64,000 bases of DNA from Hafnia paralvei ATCC 29927 (GTDB lineage: Bacteria > Pseudomonadota > Gammaproteobacteria > Enterobacterales > Enterobacteriaceae). The notes below the pieces were generated by a model that had not been told where the DNA came from, did not search any database, and saw nothing but the letters and a program-made list of their open reading frames with translations. A program made the translations under genes and the position numbers. The stretch is from the NCBI RefSeq assembly GCF_001655005.1, contig NZ_LXET01000007.1, positions 124,001 through 188,000 on the forward strand, written 5' to 3'. Below, in pieces: positions 1 through 8,376 of this stretch (positions within the stretch are counted from its first letter, which is position 1; every line of letters begins with the position of its first letter).

Positions 1-1
1 G

Positions 2-1183
2 ATCAGCACCGCACATGTGGATGCGAGCGACAAAGAACAGGCAAAAAAAGCAGCCCGGCAGAATATGAGCTGGTGGGAAATTGCGATCTCTCACTTTGCC
101 GAGATCTTTTTCCCACTGTTACCAGCGCTGATTAGCGGTGGTTTGATTTTGGGATTCCGCAATGTGATCGGTGATATTCCGCTGGTCGATGGGCAACCGC
201 TAACGGCGTTACACCCAGCATGGAAAACGATTTACGATTTCCTGTGGTTATTAGGCGAAGCTATTTTCTTCTATTTACCGGTGGGCGTCTGTTGGTCGAC
301 GGTGAAGAAAATGGGTGGTACGCCCATTCTTGGTATCGTTTTGGGGGTCACTTTGGTTTCCCCACAGTTGATGAACTCTTACATGCTAGGCCAGCAGTTG
401 CCCGACGTGTGGAATTTCGGCTGGTTTACCATTGAGAAAGTGGGTTATCAGGCGCAGGTTATTCCCTCTATGCTGGCTGGTTTAGCGCTGGGATGGATTG
501 AAACTCGACTGAAACGTTTAATTCCCGACTACCTCTATCTGGTGGTGGTTCCGGTTACTTCATTGCTGCTGGCGGTATTCTTAGCTCATACCCTGATCGG
601 GCCGTTTGGCCGCATGATTGGCGACGGCGTGGCGTGGTGCGTGAAGTCGGTCATGACGGGCAGTTTTGCCCCAATCGGCGCTGCGCTGTTTGGTTTCTTA
701 TATGCGCCGTTGGTGGTTACCGGCGTGCATCAAACGACGTTGGCGATCGATATGCAGATGGTGCAGAGCATGGGCGGAACGCCGGTGTGGCCAATTATCG
801 CACTGTCTAATATTGCGCAGGCTTCTGCAGTATTAGCGATTATTTTTGTTAGTCGCAAAGCCAATGAACGAGAAATCTCTGTGCCAGCCGCTATCTCTGC
901 TTACCTCGGTGTGACCGAACCTGCCATGTACGGTATCAACCTTAAATATCGTTTCCCAATGCTGTGCGCGATGATCGGCGGGGCCTGTGCAGGTCTGATT
1001 TGCGGGCTGTTTGGCGTGATGGCTAACGGGATTGGCGTAGGGGGGTTGCCTGGCATTCTGTCTATCCAACCGCGCTTCTGGGGCATCTATGCGGTAGCGA
1101 TGGTGGTTGCGGTCGTTGTGCCTTTGGTTCTGACTATCTTGGTTTACAAGCGCAAAGAAAAACGCGGCGAGCTGCCGGTATAA
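2..1183 (+). CDS. treB: Trehalose-specific PTS enzyme IIBC (5' end cut by window)
   Basis: Takes up trehalose across the inner membrane and phosphorylates it to trehalose 6-phosphate. The frame is open from the window edge, and the 393 visible residues match the E. coli TreB EIIC domain almost end to end (SHFAEIFFPLLPALISGG, GTPILGIVLGVTLVSPQL, GVTEPAMYGINLKYRFP). About ten hydrophobic segments are visible. The N-terminal EIIB domain with its phosphorylated cysteine lies upstream of the window, so this is a window truncation and not a broken gene. treC follows after a short hairpin-containing gap, as in the usual treBC operon; treR is not in the window. Confidence 0.97.
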   Translation: MSTAHVDASDKEQAKKAARQNMSWWEIAISHFAEIFFPLLPALISGGLILGFRNVIGDIPLVDGQPLTALHPAWKTIYDFLWLLGEAIFFYLPVGVCWSTVKKMGGTPILGIVLGVTLVSPQLMNSYMLGQQLPDVWNFGWFTIEKVGYQAQVIPSMLAGLALGWIETRLKRLIPDYLYLVVVPVTSLLLAVFLAHTLIGPFGRMIGDGVAWCVKSVMTGSFAPIGAALFGFLYAPLVVTGVHQTTLAIDMQMVQSMGGTPVWPIIALSNIAQASAVLAIIFVSRKANEREISVPAAISAYLGVTEPAMYGINLKYRFPMLCAMIGGACAGLICGLFGVMANGIGVGGLPGILSIQPRFWGIYAVAMVVAVVVPLVLTILVYKRKEKRGELPV

Positions 1184-1196
1184 CGAACTGCTATCT

Positions 1197-1217
1197 CTTC
1201 GTATTTCGTATACGAAG
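1197..1217 (+). promoter_or_regulatory. Intercistronic hairpin between treB and treC
   Basis: An 8-bp perfect stem (CTTCGTAT / ATACGAAG) with a 5-nt loop sits in the 57-nt gap between the two genes. It has no T-tract, so it is more likely an mRNA-stability or processing element than a terminator. Confidence 0.5.
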
Positions 1218-1240
1218 GGTTGAATAATAGGAATATGACG

Positions 1241-2890
1241 ATGAGTGAAACACTTCCGTGGTGGCAAAACGGGGTGATTTATCAAATCTACCCAAAAAGC
1301 TTTCAAGACAGTACAGGCACCGGCACCGGCGATCTTAACGGCATTATCAGTCGTCTAGACTATCTTGAAAAACTCGGCGTGAGTGCACTGTGGCTGACGC
1401 CGGTATATCCGTCGCCGCAGATTGATAATGGCTATGATGTGGCGGATTACTGCGCGATTAACCCTGATTACGGCACGATGGCTGACTTTGAACGCTTGGT
1501 GGAACAGGCTCATCAACGCGGAATGCGGATTGTAATGGATATGGTATTTAACCATACCTCAACGCAGCATCCGTGGTTTGTAGCGGCACAAGACCCAGCG
1601 AACGAGAAGCATCACTTTTATATCTGGCGCGATGGTAAAGCGGATGCACTGCCAAATAACTGGCGCTCAAAATTTGGGGGGGATGCTTGGCAATGGTCTG
1701 AAAGCGCAGATCAGTATTATCTGCATCTTTTTGCTCCTGAGCAGGCGGACTTGAATTGGGAGCACCCACCGGTACGTGAAGCGCTGAAATCGGTGTGTCA
1801 TTTCTGGGCTGACAAGGGCGTGGATGGCCTGCGATTAGATGTCATCAATCTGGTTTCCAAGCAGCAAGACTTCCCCGACGATTTACAGGGTGATGGCCGA
1901 CGCTTTTACACCGATGGCCCAAGAATTCACGAGTTTCTTGGCGAGTTTGGACGCGACGTATTTAAACCGCGTGGGCTTATGACGGTCGGTGAAATGTCGT
2001 CAACTCAGCTTGAGCACTGCCAGCGCTATGCGGCGCTAGACGGTAGCGAGCTATCGATGACCTTTAATTTTCACCATCTCAAAGTTGATTATCCCGGTGG
2101 GGAGAAATGGACGCTAGCCCGTCCAGATTTTATTGAGCTGAAGAAGATTTTTGCCTATTGGCAGCAGGGAATGCACAACAAAGCGTGGAATGCGCTGTTT
2201 TGGTGTAATCACGATCAGCCGCGTATTGTTTCTCGTTTTGGCGACGAAGGCGAGTTGCGCGTGACTGCTGCAAAAATGTTGGCAATGGTTTTACATGGTA
2301 TGCAGGGAACCCCCTATATTTTTCAGGGCGAAGAGATTGGTATGACCAATCCGGGCTTTACGCGTATTGAGCAGTATCGAGACGTAGAAAGCCTGAATAT
2401 GTTCCGTGAGCTGAGCGCGCAGGGGCGTGAGAGCGCCGAACTGCTGGCGATTTTAGCGACTAAATCGCGTGATAATAGTCGTACGCCGATGCAGTGGAGC
2501 GCGGATAAAAATGCCGGGTTTACTCAGGGTACTCCGTGGATTGAGCCCGCAGGCAACTTCGCCGAAATTAATGCGCAAGCCGCGATGGCGGATAAAAATT
2601 CAGTTTATTACTGCTATCAGGCACTCATTGAGCTCCGCAAACAATTGCCTTTGCTGACACATGGCGACTATGTAGATCTGCTGCCGGAGCATCCATCATT
2701 GTGGTGCTATCGCCGCAGCCATCAGGGGCGTGCATTGTATGTTTTGGCCAACCTCAGTGCTCAGTCGCAGTCATTAACCCTAGAGATGACGCTGCCGAAG
2801 GAGGGCTGTATGCTCATGGGCAATTATCCGCAACAGGATGATATTCCAGCACTATTGCAGCCCTATGAAAGTATCTATTGGTTGATGTGA
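1241..2890 (+). CDS. treC: Trehalose-6-phosphate hydrolase
   Basis: Hydrolyses cytoplasmic trehalose 6-phosphate to glucose and glucose 6-phosphate (glycoside hydrolase family 13). The 549-aa protein matches E. coli TreC throughout, starting with WWQNGVIYQIYPKSFQD. GH13 catalytic residues are visible: the nucleophile Asp near residue 200 (DGLRLDVIN), the acid Glu near 251 (VGEMSS) and the transition-state Asp near 325 (NHDQPR). The start is placed at ATG 1241 because an AGGA lies about 8 nt upstream; an in-frame TTG at 1220 and an ATG at 1235 are less well placed. It is cotranscribed with treB and probably induced with it by trehalose. Confidence 0.97.
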   Translation: MSETLPWWQNGVIYQIYPKSFQDSTGTGTGDLNGIISRLDYLEKLGVSALWLTPVYPSPQIDNGYDVADYCAINPDYGTMADFERLVEQAHQRGMRIVMDMVFNHTSTQHPWFVAAQDPANEKHHFYIWRDGKADALPNNWRSKFGGDAWQWSESADQYYLHLFAPEQADLNWEHPPVREALKSVCHFWADKGVDGLRLDVINLVSKQQDFPDDLQGDGRRFYTDGPRIHEFLGEFGRDVFKPRGLMTVGEMSSTQLEHCQRYAALDGSELSMTFNFHHLKVDYPGGEKWTLARPDFIELKKIFAYWQQGMHNKAWNALFWCNHDQPRIVSRFGDEGELRVTAAKMLAMVLHGMQGTPYIFQGEEIGMTNPGFTRIEQYRDVESLNMFRELSAQGRESAELLAILATKSRDNSRTPMQWSADKNAGFTQGTPWIEPAGNFAEINAQAAMADKNSVYYCYQALIELRKQLPLLTHGDYVDLLPEHPSLWCYRRSHQGRALYVLANLSAQSQSLTLEMTLPKEGCMLMGNYPQQDDIPALLQPYESIYWLM

Positions 2891-2906
2891 TAAAAGTAGT
2901 TTCTTG

Positions 2907-2938
2907 GTCCCCCCTGTGAAGGGGGGTTGTGGGGGGAC
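2907..2938 (+). terminator. G/C-run hairpin after treC
   Basis: A run of six C (2909-2914) can pair with six G at 2921-2926 or, as an 8-bp arm GTCCCCCC, with GGGGGGAC at 2931-2938, so two mutually exclusive stems exist. No T-tract follows, so it may be a palindromic repeat rather than a classical terminator. Confidence 0.45.
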
Positions 2939-3040
2939 AACTATAAGCCAAATTGTGGTTAATACCTCGTTTCAGCGGTTTCTCTAGAGATATAATAAAA
3001 CAATGTTTCAAAATAATTTAATTATAACATTGAGGAATTT

Positions 3041-3508
3041 ATGATCACCGGGAATGTTAACCATTTAGCACTACTGCCTTATCTACCTGCAAAGTTAAAG
3101 CAGGCTATTCAGTATGTTATGGAAAATATCAACGTCGATTCGGCGTTAGGCCGATTTGATATTGATGGTGAAAACCAGTTTGTGATGGTTTTTAATGATT
3201 CAACCTCTCCGGCAGAAGAACGTCGTCAGGAATATCATGGACGCTATTTAGATATTCAGATTGTGCTCGCCGGACAGGAAAAAATGACCTTTAGCAATTT
3301 GGCTGCTCCCGAGGGGCAGGGGGAATGGCTAGAGGGGAGCGACATTGCGTTTCTACCGCTCGATCAGCAGGGGCTTGAAGAGAAAAGTATTATCATGAAC
3401 CCAGGCGATTTTGTGGTGTTCTATCCTGGAGAGTTGCATAAGCCGATGTGCTCATCAGGCGACAATGCACCAGTCAAGAAGGCAGTCGTGAAGATTTTGG
3501 TTAACTGA
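3041..3508 (+). CDS. tabA: YhcH/YjgK/YiaL (DUF386) family protein TabA
   Basis: The 155-aa protein resembles E. coli TabA (YjgK) over its length: RRAEYHARYLDIQIVL is here RRQEYHGRYLDIQIVL, and both contain GDFVVFYPGE(L/V)HKP. The family has a cupin-like barrel. E. coli TabA is linked to biofilm formation and toxin-antitoxin effects; its chemistry is unsettled, and relatives (EbgC, NanQ) act on sugars. In E. coli it also lies between the tre and argI regions, which supports orthology. GAGGA precedes the ATG, and a possible -10 (TATAAT, 2991-2996) lies upstream. Confidence 0.88.
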   Translation: MITGNVNHLALLPYLPAKLKQAIQYVMENINVDSALGRFDIDGENQFVMVFNDSTSPAEERRQEYHGRYLDIQIVLAGQEKMTFSNLAAPEGQGEWLEGSDIAFLPLDQQGLEEKSIIMNPGDFVVFYPGELHKPMCSSGDNAPVKKAVVKILVN

Positions 3509-3530
3509 TTTGGTTAAACAGATTGGTGAT

Positions 3531-3560
3531 TCATCGCAACCAGAGCAGTGGTTGCGATGA
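3531..3560. terminator. Terminator between convergent tabA and allS
   Basis: A perfect 12-bp stem (TCATCGCAACCA / TGGTTGCGATGA) with a 6-nt loop lies in the 72-bp convergent gap and is followed by TTAATTTTA. It probably serves both strands. Confidence 0.75.
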
Positions 3561-3580
3561 TTAATTTTATAAAAACGTCA

Positions 3581-4510
3581 CTATAGCAGTGTGTATTTGT
3601 CGATATTGGCAAGAAAACCACGTATTCGCTCATCCCCATACTTAAATAATGAAACAATTTCCTGTACCGCTTTACCGTTACGGTCTTTACTCCATGCCAG
3701 AGATAAAGGTGAGGGTTGGCGTTTGTTTTCGACATCTCGCGTCAGCAATTGCCCCCGTTCAATGAACGGTTGGCAAATATTTTTTGGTAAAAACCCCACT
3801 CCAAGGCCATCAAGGTGGCATTCGAGTTTGGTCTGCATATCTGGAACCTTAATCTCTTTTTGTCCCGGCAACAACCAAGCAACTCGCTTCGTTAAATTTC
3901 GCGAAGTGTCTTCGATATTAATGGCGGGATATGCGCGCAAGAGTGTATTCGTTAAAGGGCTTGAGCTTGCTGCTAATGGATGGTGGGGGGCGAGTACAAA
4001 GACCCAGCTCACTTCGCCAAATGGCAGGGTGCGTATTGAGTTGGAGAGGGATTCAGAGCCTGTTACACCAATGGCTAGCTGGAAATCATCGTAGAGCATA
4101 GCATCCCAGACGCCCATATAAACCTGACGCGAAAGTTGGAATTGGGTGAAAGGAAAACGCTGATTTAGCCATGTCAGCAGTTTTGCCGCTGATGACGCAT
4201 TATAGAGCAGATTATTGACCACGATATTAACCTGTCGTTCGACGCCGTCGTTAACCTGACTTAGTTCGTCGGGCATCGCGTCGATCCAACTTAACCATTG
4301 GTGGCAACGTTCAAGTAAATGCGTTCCCGCAGGCGTAAGACTGACGGTTCGCGTGGTGCGCAGAAATAGCTGTGTTCCCAGACTTTCCTCTAGTGTTTTA
4401 ATGCGATAGCTGATGGCTGCAGGTGTTTTATGTAGGCATTCCGCAGCTTTAGAGAAGCTACGTGTTTCAGCCACCCGAATAAAAGTGCGGAGCGTTTCTT
4501 GATCAAACAT
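3581..4510 (-). CDS. allS: LysR-type activator AllS
   Basis: LysR-family DNA-binding regulator of 309 aa, closely resembling E. coli AllS (the activator of the allantoin-linked allDCE operon): MFDQETLRTFI at the start, FSKAAECLHKTPAAISYRIK as helix-turn-helix, and VEDGVERQVNIV-like and IEDTSRNLTKRVAW segments in the effector domain. The start is ATG 4510, which overlaps the end of allH by 8 nt and suggests translational coupling. A longer frame extends into allH but has no family support. Unlike in E. coli it is the last gene of the operon it probably controls, so it would be autoregulated. The substrate is presumably a purine-catabolite ureide. Confidence 0.88.
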   Translation of the reverse strand: MFDQETLRTFIRVAETRSFSKAAECLHKTPAAISYRIKTLEESLGTQLFLRTTRTVSLTPAGTHLLERCHQWLSWIDAMPDELSQVNDGVERQVNIVVNNLLYNASSAAKLLTWLNQRFPFTQFQLSRQVYMGVWDAMLYDDFQLAIGVTGSESLSNSIRTLPFGEVSWVFVLAPHHPLAASSSPLTNTLLRAYPAINIEDTSRNLTKRVAWLLPGQKEIKVPDMQTKLECHLDGLGVGFLPKNICQPFIERGQLLTRDVENKRQPSPLSLAWSKDRNGKAVQEIVSLFKYGDERIRGFLANIDKYTLL

Positions 4511-5336
4511 TATATTCGCCCCTCCGTTGATGAGCATGTTGCCAGCGCAGAGTGAGATCCATTCCCAACAAGGTGTCTGCTCCCGAAGTATGTCCATGAT
4601 GCAGCATGCTTTCAAGTGAGTGTGCTATACCCTGTGAGCCACATGCGAGTCGACGTAGAAGCGTGTGTAGTGTGGTGCTGAAATAACCGCGTTTTGCATA
4701 GTAAAGATAGCTGGCGCTGACGCTTGTGGTTAATGCTGTCAACTGACTTTCGGTTGGAAGGAGCGAAGACAACTGAGCGGTGTGATACGTGGCGTATAGA
4801 ACGGCCATCATACCTACCAACATGTCGTCGCCGCTGGGGGTTAAGCCAGGACCTAAGCCAATCATAGAACGCCAATCTGGGGTGAGACCTTGTGCCCAGC
4901 GAGAAAGCTGTGTTTCGAAAATCTTGAGATAGGGTGACGGTGAGTGAGGTGTCTGACTGAGTGGCCCACACAGTCCAGTCTCCTTGTCATAACGCGCCAG
5001 ATATTGCCCAAGAAGCTGCGGCGCTATCTGTAGCGTATCTGACATGCGTAAACAGAGCGTACGCCGTGGTTTGAGTAATTGAAAATAGGGAGTATGCAAA
5101 CCACCGTTCATGGCTGTCAGGCGGGTTTCGGGTTCCAAAAAATGGGCGAGCTGGTCAAAGTCAGCGCGGCGTATCAGCCATCCCATCGGGCTGATACCCT
5201 GTCCATAGCGGTGTAGCGTTAATAATTGATGTGATGCATTACGTAGATTGATAGCGTGATTAAACCGATTTTCACATACCCAAACGCCACTTATTGGCGG
5301 TAGGCAATCGCTGGCGGCTAAAGGAGAGCAAATCAT
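4503..5336 (-). CDS. allH: Oxamate carbamoyltransferase subunit AllH (DUF2877)
   Basis: DUF2877 protein of 277 aa. It shows the two family signatures, GLGPGLTPSGDDMLVG in the middle and HTSGADTLLGM near the C-terminus. In E. coli AllF, AllG and AllH (formerly FdrA, YlbE, YlbF) together form the oxamate/oxalurate carbamoyltransferase, and all three are present here in that order. AGGAG sits 8 nt before the ATG. The allG-allH gap (84 nt) holds a stable hairpin, and the 3' end overlaps allS by 8 nt. Confidence 0.85.
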   Translation of the reverse strand: MICSPLAASDCLPPISGVWVCENRFNHAINLRNASHQLLTLHRYGQGISPMGWLIRRADFDQLAHFLEPETRLTAMNGGLHTPYFQLLKPRRTLCLRMSDTLQIAPQLLGQYLARYDKETGLCGPLSQTPHSPSPYLKIFETQLSRWAQGLTPDWRSMIGLGPGLTPSGDDMLVGMMAVLYATYHTAQLSSLLPTESQLTALTTSVSASYLYYAKRGYFSTTLHTLLRRLACGSQGIAHSLESMLHHGHTSGADTLLGMDLTLRWQHAHQRRGEYNV

Positions 5337-5365
5337 TATCCGTTCTCCTATTGGTTTGAGGGAAA

Positions 5366-5387
5366 GCGTCTGCGGTTAGGCAGACGC
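5366..5387 (-). promoter_or_regulatory. Intercistronic hairpin between allG and allH
   Basis: A perfect 8-bp stem (GCGTCTGC / GCAGACGC) with a 6-nt loop, followed on the minus strand by TTTCCC. It may attenuate expression of allH-allS relative to allFG or protect the upstream message. Confidence 0.5.
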
Positions 5388-5420
5388 CTAAGTTATGTGT
5401 GAAACGTTTGGTGCGAACGG

Positions 5421-6683
5421 CTATGCGTGAATATTCATTGCTTCAGCCAGCGCTTCTAGCGCTTGTTCAAAACAAGGTAACGGTGCCCGAACGGTACCTG
5501 CACCGACCTGACCAATGCCTGCTTCGCGATGGGCAATACCGGTATTGATGAGCGGAGTGATCCCTGTTTCGACGACGCGGCGAATATCTAGACCTAAGCA
5601 CGCGCCTTGGAAATTCCATGATGGAATTTGCAGCAGCGGATTATGCTGTAAATAGATCTCGCTCATTTCTTCAGAGGTTTCTTGCGCTGCATCCATGCCA
5701 CCAGCGCCGACAAAACGCGTGACGCCTGGTGCAGCAATCATCGCTGCACCGCCGATGCCAAAGGTTTCAGTGATGGCGCTATCGCCGATATCCGGGTTAG
5801 CGTCGTCTTGGCTAAAGCCGGTGAAGAACAGCCCTTGAGGTGTATTGACCGGCGCCGTAAACCAACGATCGCCCAGCCCACTTACGCGAATGCCGAAGTC
5901 TCGGCCATTGCGCGTCATCGCTGTCACAATGGAACCCGCTTTGATTTCTGCGGCGGCATCCATCACAGCTTTGCAATAAGCCATAGCGAGATTCAAGAAG
6001 AACTGGTCGGTTACGCTAAGGAACTGTAAGACCTCACCCAGTCGTGCTTTATCGTCGTTTTGTAGCGCAATTTTAGGCGCCAGCGTGCGCATCAGCAGCG
6101 CAGAGGCGGCAATGTTACGCTGATGGAATTCATCTCCCATCGTGATGGCCTGCGCCATCAGCGCACTGAGATCGATGCCGTTTTCGGTTTCACTCAGCGC
6201 CTGTTGCAACACCGGAGCTAAAGTATCGCGCATCCAACGCAGGCGGCGTTGAACGTCTTCGCCATAGGCACCGAAACGCATCACCTTGCCAATGCCTTCA
6301 TTCAAATTACAGTAGGCACTGTTGCCATGTGTATGATTTTTTACTTCAAGCACTGGCATATTGGCGGAGGTAATCCCTCCCATTGGGCCGACGGCGTTAA
6401 CATGATGGCAAGGGATAAACGTTACCCCTCCTGCTTCAAGCAGGGCATGAGCCTGTTGTTCATTCTGAGCCCAGCCTTCATAGAGGCATGCACCGAGGCA
6501 TGCTCCACGCATCGGCCCCGTCATATCCTGCCATTCAATCGGTGGTCCGGCGTGCAGTAAGGTTTTCCCCTGACGTAAAGCTGGAATAACGTCTTTTGCC
6601 AAATGAACACCGGTCCAGAATGGGCGGGCTTCTTTAATGCGTGCCACGATCGCCTCATTGGCGTGCGTAATAGATGAGTACAT
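5421..6683 (-). CDS. allG: Oxamate carbamoyltransferase subunit AllG (DUF1116, YlbE family)
   Basis: DUF1116 protein of 420 aa (YlbE family). Family-type segments include MTGPMRGACLGACLYEGWA (about residues 54-72), HHVNAVGPMGGITSANMPV, and TRNGRDFGIRVSGLGDRWF. It would be one of the three subunits converting oxalurate plus phosphate to oxamate plus carbamoyl phosphate. It begins 10 nt after the allF stop and belongs to the same minus-strand operon. Length and order match the E. coli allFGH set. Confidence 0.87.
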   Translation of the reverse strand: MYSSITHANEAIVARIKEARPFWTGVHLAKDVIPALRQGKTLLHAGPPIEWQDMTGPMRGACLGACLYEGWAQNEQQAHALLEAGGVTFIPCHHVNAVGPMGGITSANMPVLEVKNHTHGNSAYCNLNEGIGKVMRFGAYGEDVQRRLRWMRDTLAPVLQQALSETENGIDLSALMAQAITMGDEFHQRNIAASALLMRTLAPKIALQNDDKARLGEVLQFLSVTDQFFLNLAMAYCKAVMDAAAEIKAGSIVTAMTRNGRDFGIRVSGLGDRWFTAPVNTPQGLFFTGFSQDDANPDIGDSAITETFGIGGAAMIAAPGVTRFVGAGGMDAAQETSEEMSEIYLQHNPLLQIPSWNFQGACLGLDIRRVVETGITPLINTGIAHREAGIGQVGAGTVRAPLPCFEQALEALAEAMNIHA

Positions 6684-6693
6684 AGCAGACCTC

Positions 6694-8361
6694 TTAATGT
6701 AGTTGTTTTAGCAAACTGGCTAAATGAGCGTTGCCGCCCGCGATGGGGGCCCATTGGTAATGCACCACAGGGCAGCCGGTGCTTTGTAAATCCTGAGCAA
6801 AGCTGCGCAGGCCTGCGTTGATGACTTTGACGCCATCCAGCAGTGGAGCACGGGAGTAATGAGGTGTCTCTGGTGCGCGGACGATCAGATGGTGAGCCAA
6901 TAACACGGCTTCCTGTAGCGTGTTCATCACGACAATATCGCCGTTGATGAGCGTGTCGATCTGCTCAGCGCGCGGCTGAGGATCTTGCTGAGTTCCGGTA
7001 ACCGTTGCGATGACGACTAATGGATTTTCAGCGCCGCGTGCTGCGCGTACTTTGTTTACTGCTTCCAGAACTGCGCTGGCAGGATCGGCGCATGCACCAT
7101 AGCCCAGCACAACGTCGACCATCAGCACACCAATTTCTGGCTGGTGGGCAATCTTTTGGATCTCAAGCGAGCGGCTAGTTGGGTCGATCATTGGGTGTGG
7201 ACGTCCAACGGTGTAAGCATCATCACCCAAGTCGATGAGGGTATGTCCTTGGGCGTGCAGCATAATGCCGCGCTCGTGCTTGCTATCGGCAGTGACGTTA
7301 ATCTGCTCTGCCAACAACATCGCGGCTTCCGCCGCCAGTGTGCCACCAGCATAGAGACCAAGGATTTTCTTACCTACCACGCTAGATTGGGCGGCGGCGA
7401 TTTCCTCAACGCTGGCCAGCATAACGGCAAGGTGAGCAGCTTCCGCTAATGAGCTGGCTAGCCAAACATTCCCTTCGTGTTTATGTTCAGGTTTACTACC
7501 TAAAAAGAGCGCGACTACTGGCTTTGCCACGGCTTGCATGGCGTTAATTACCTGCTTACGCACACTTTCCGCTGGAGGTTTGGATACAAAGGCGAGTACT
7601 TTGCTCTGTTCATCTCCTGCAAGGATCTCTAGCGCGCTTAGCGCACTGATACCGCCAATCGCTTCGCTGAGATCGCGGCCGCCAAGGCCCAGTGCATGTG
7701 TTACCCCATGACCGAGCAATGCGATTTGTGACGTGAGCTCTTGAATGCCCGTGCCGGATGCGCCAATTACCCCGATAGATCCTTTAGGCAGAACGTTAGC
7801 GAAGGCTAAAGGTGCGCCTGCCACCATGGCGGTACCGCAGTCGGGCCCCATCACCAGCAACCCTTTTCCCCGAGCGGTTTGCTTAAGTGCGAGCTCTTGT
7901 TCAACCGGCACGTTATCGGAGAACAACATAACGTTTTTGCCGTTTTCTAACCCTTGACGGGCTAGGTCGTTAGCGTATTCCCCCGCGACGGAGATGAGTA
8001 ACAGATTGGCATCAGGAAGCTTTTGCAGCGCAGTTTCCCAACGACGAACCTTTTGCAAGTGCTGCCCACTGGCTTGTCCTTGAGCGATAGCGCTCAACTC
8101 AGTTTCCAACTGTCGGCTGATGAGCTGGGCAATATCAGGAACCTCTACGTGAGTCCGTATTGCTACGCAGATATCGTTTGGTGTGGCGCTGGCAAAACTG
8201 TCATGCCAGAAGCCCGTCGTCTCTAGCAGTGATTTGTTCGCTGGCGTGCCCATCATGACGGAAACCTCATCGACCTGAGGTGATTCACTGAGCTTACGTG
8301 ATATCAGCATCAGACTGACGGAGTCCTGAAAACTGCCTTTTTTTACAGATGCATAAATCAT
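6694..8361 (-). CDS. allF: Oxamate carbamoyltransferase subunit AllF (FdrA family)
   Basis: FdrA-family protein of 555 aa, built like a succinyl-CoA synthetase alpha/beta fusion. A CoA-binding-like region has VMGPDCGTA and GVIGASGTGIQELTSQ near residues 165-210. In E. coli FdrA (AllF) is a subunit of the oxamate carbamoyltransferase with AllG and AllH; with the full trio present, the function is inferred to be phosphorolysis of oxalurate. The gene starts 15 nt after the transporter stop codon, so the genes are probably cotranscribed. Confidence 0.87.
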   Translation of the reverse strand: MIYASVKKGSFQDSVSLMLISRKLSESPQVDEVSVMMGTPANKSLLETTGFWHDSFASATPNDICVAIRTHVEVPDIAQLISRQLETELSAIAQGQASGQHLQKVRRWETALQKLPDANLLLISVAGEYANDLARQGLENGKNVMLFSDNVPVEQELALKQTARGKGLLVMGPDCGTAMVAGAPLAFANVLPKGSIGVIGASGTGIQELTSQIALLGHGVTHALGLGGRDLSEAIGGISALSALEILAGDEQSKVLAFVSKPPAESVRKQVINAMQAVAKPVVALFLGSKPEHKHEGNVWLASSLAEAAHLAVMLASVEEIAAAQSSVVGKKILGLYAGGTLAAEAAMLLAEQINVTADSKHERGIMLHAQGHTLIDLGDDAYTVGRPHPMIDPTSRSLEIQKIAHQPEIGVLMVDVVLGYGACADPASAVLEAVNKVRAARGAENPLVVIATVTGTQQDPQPRAEQIDTLINGDIVVMNTLQEAVLLAHHLIVRAPETPHYSRAPLLDGVKVINAGLRSFAQDLQSTGCPVVHYQWAPIAGGNAHLASLLKQLH

Positions 8362-8376
8362 TTTAATTCCCTCGGA

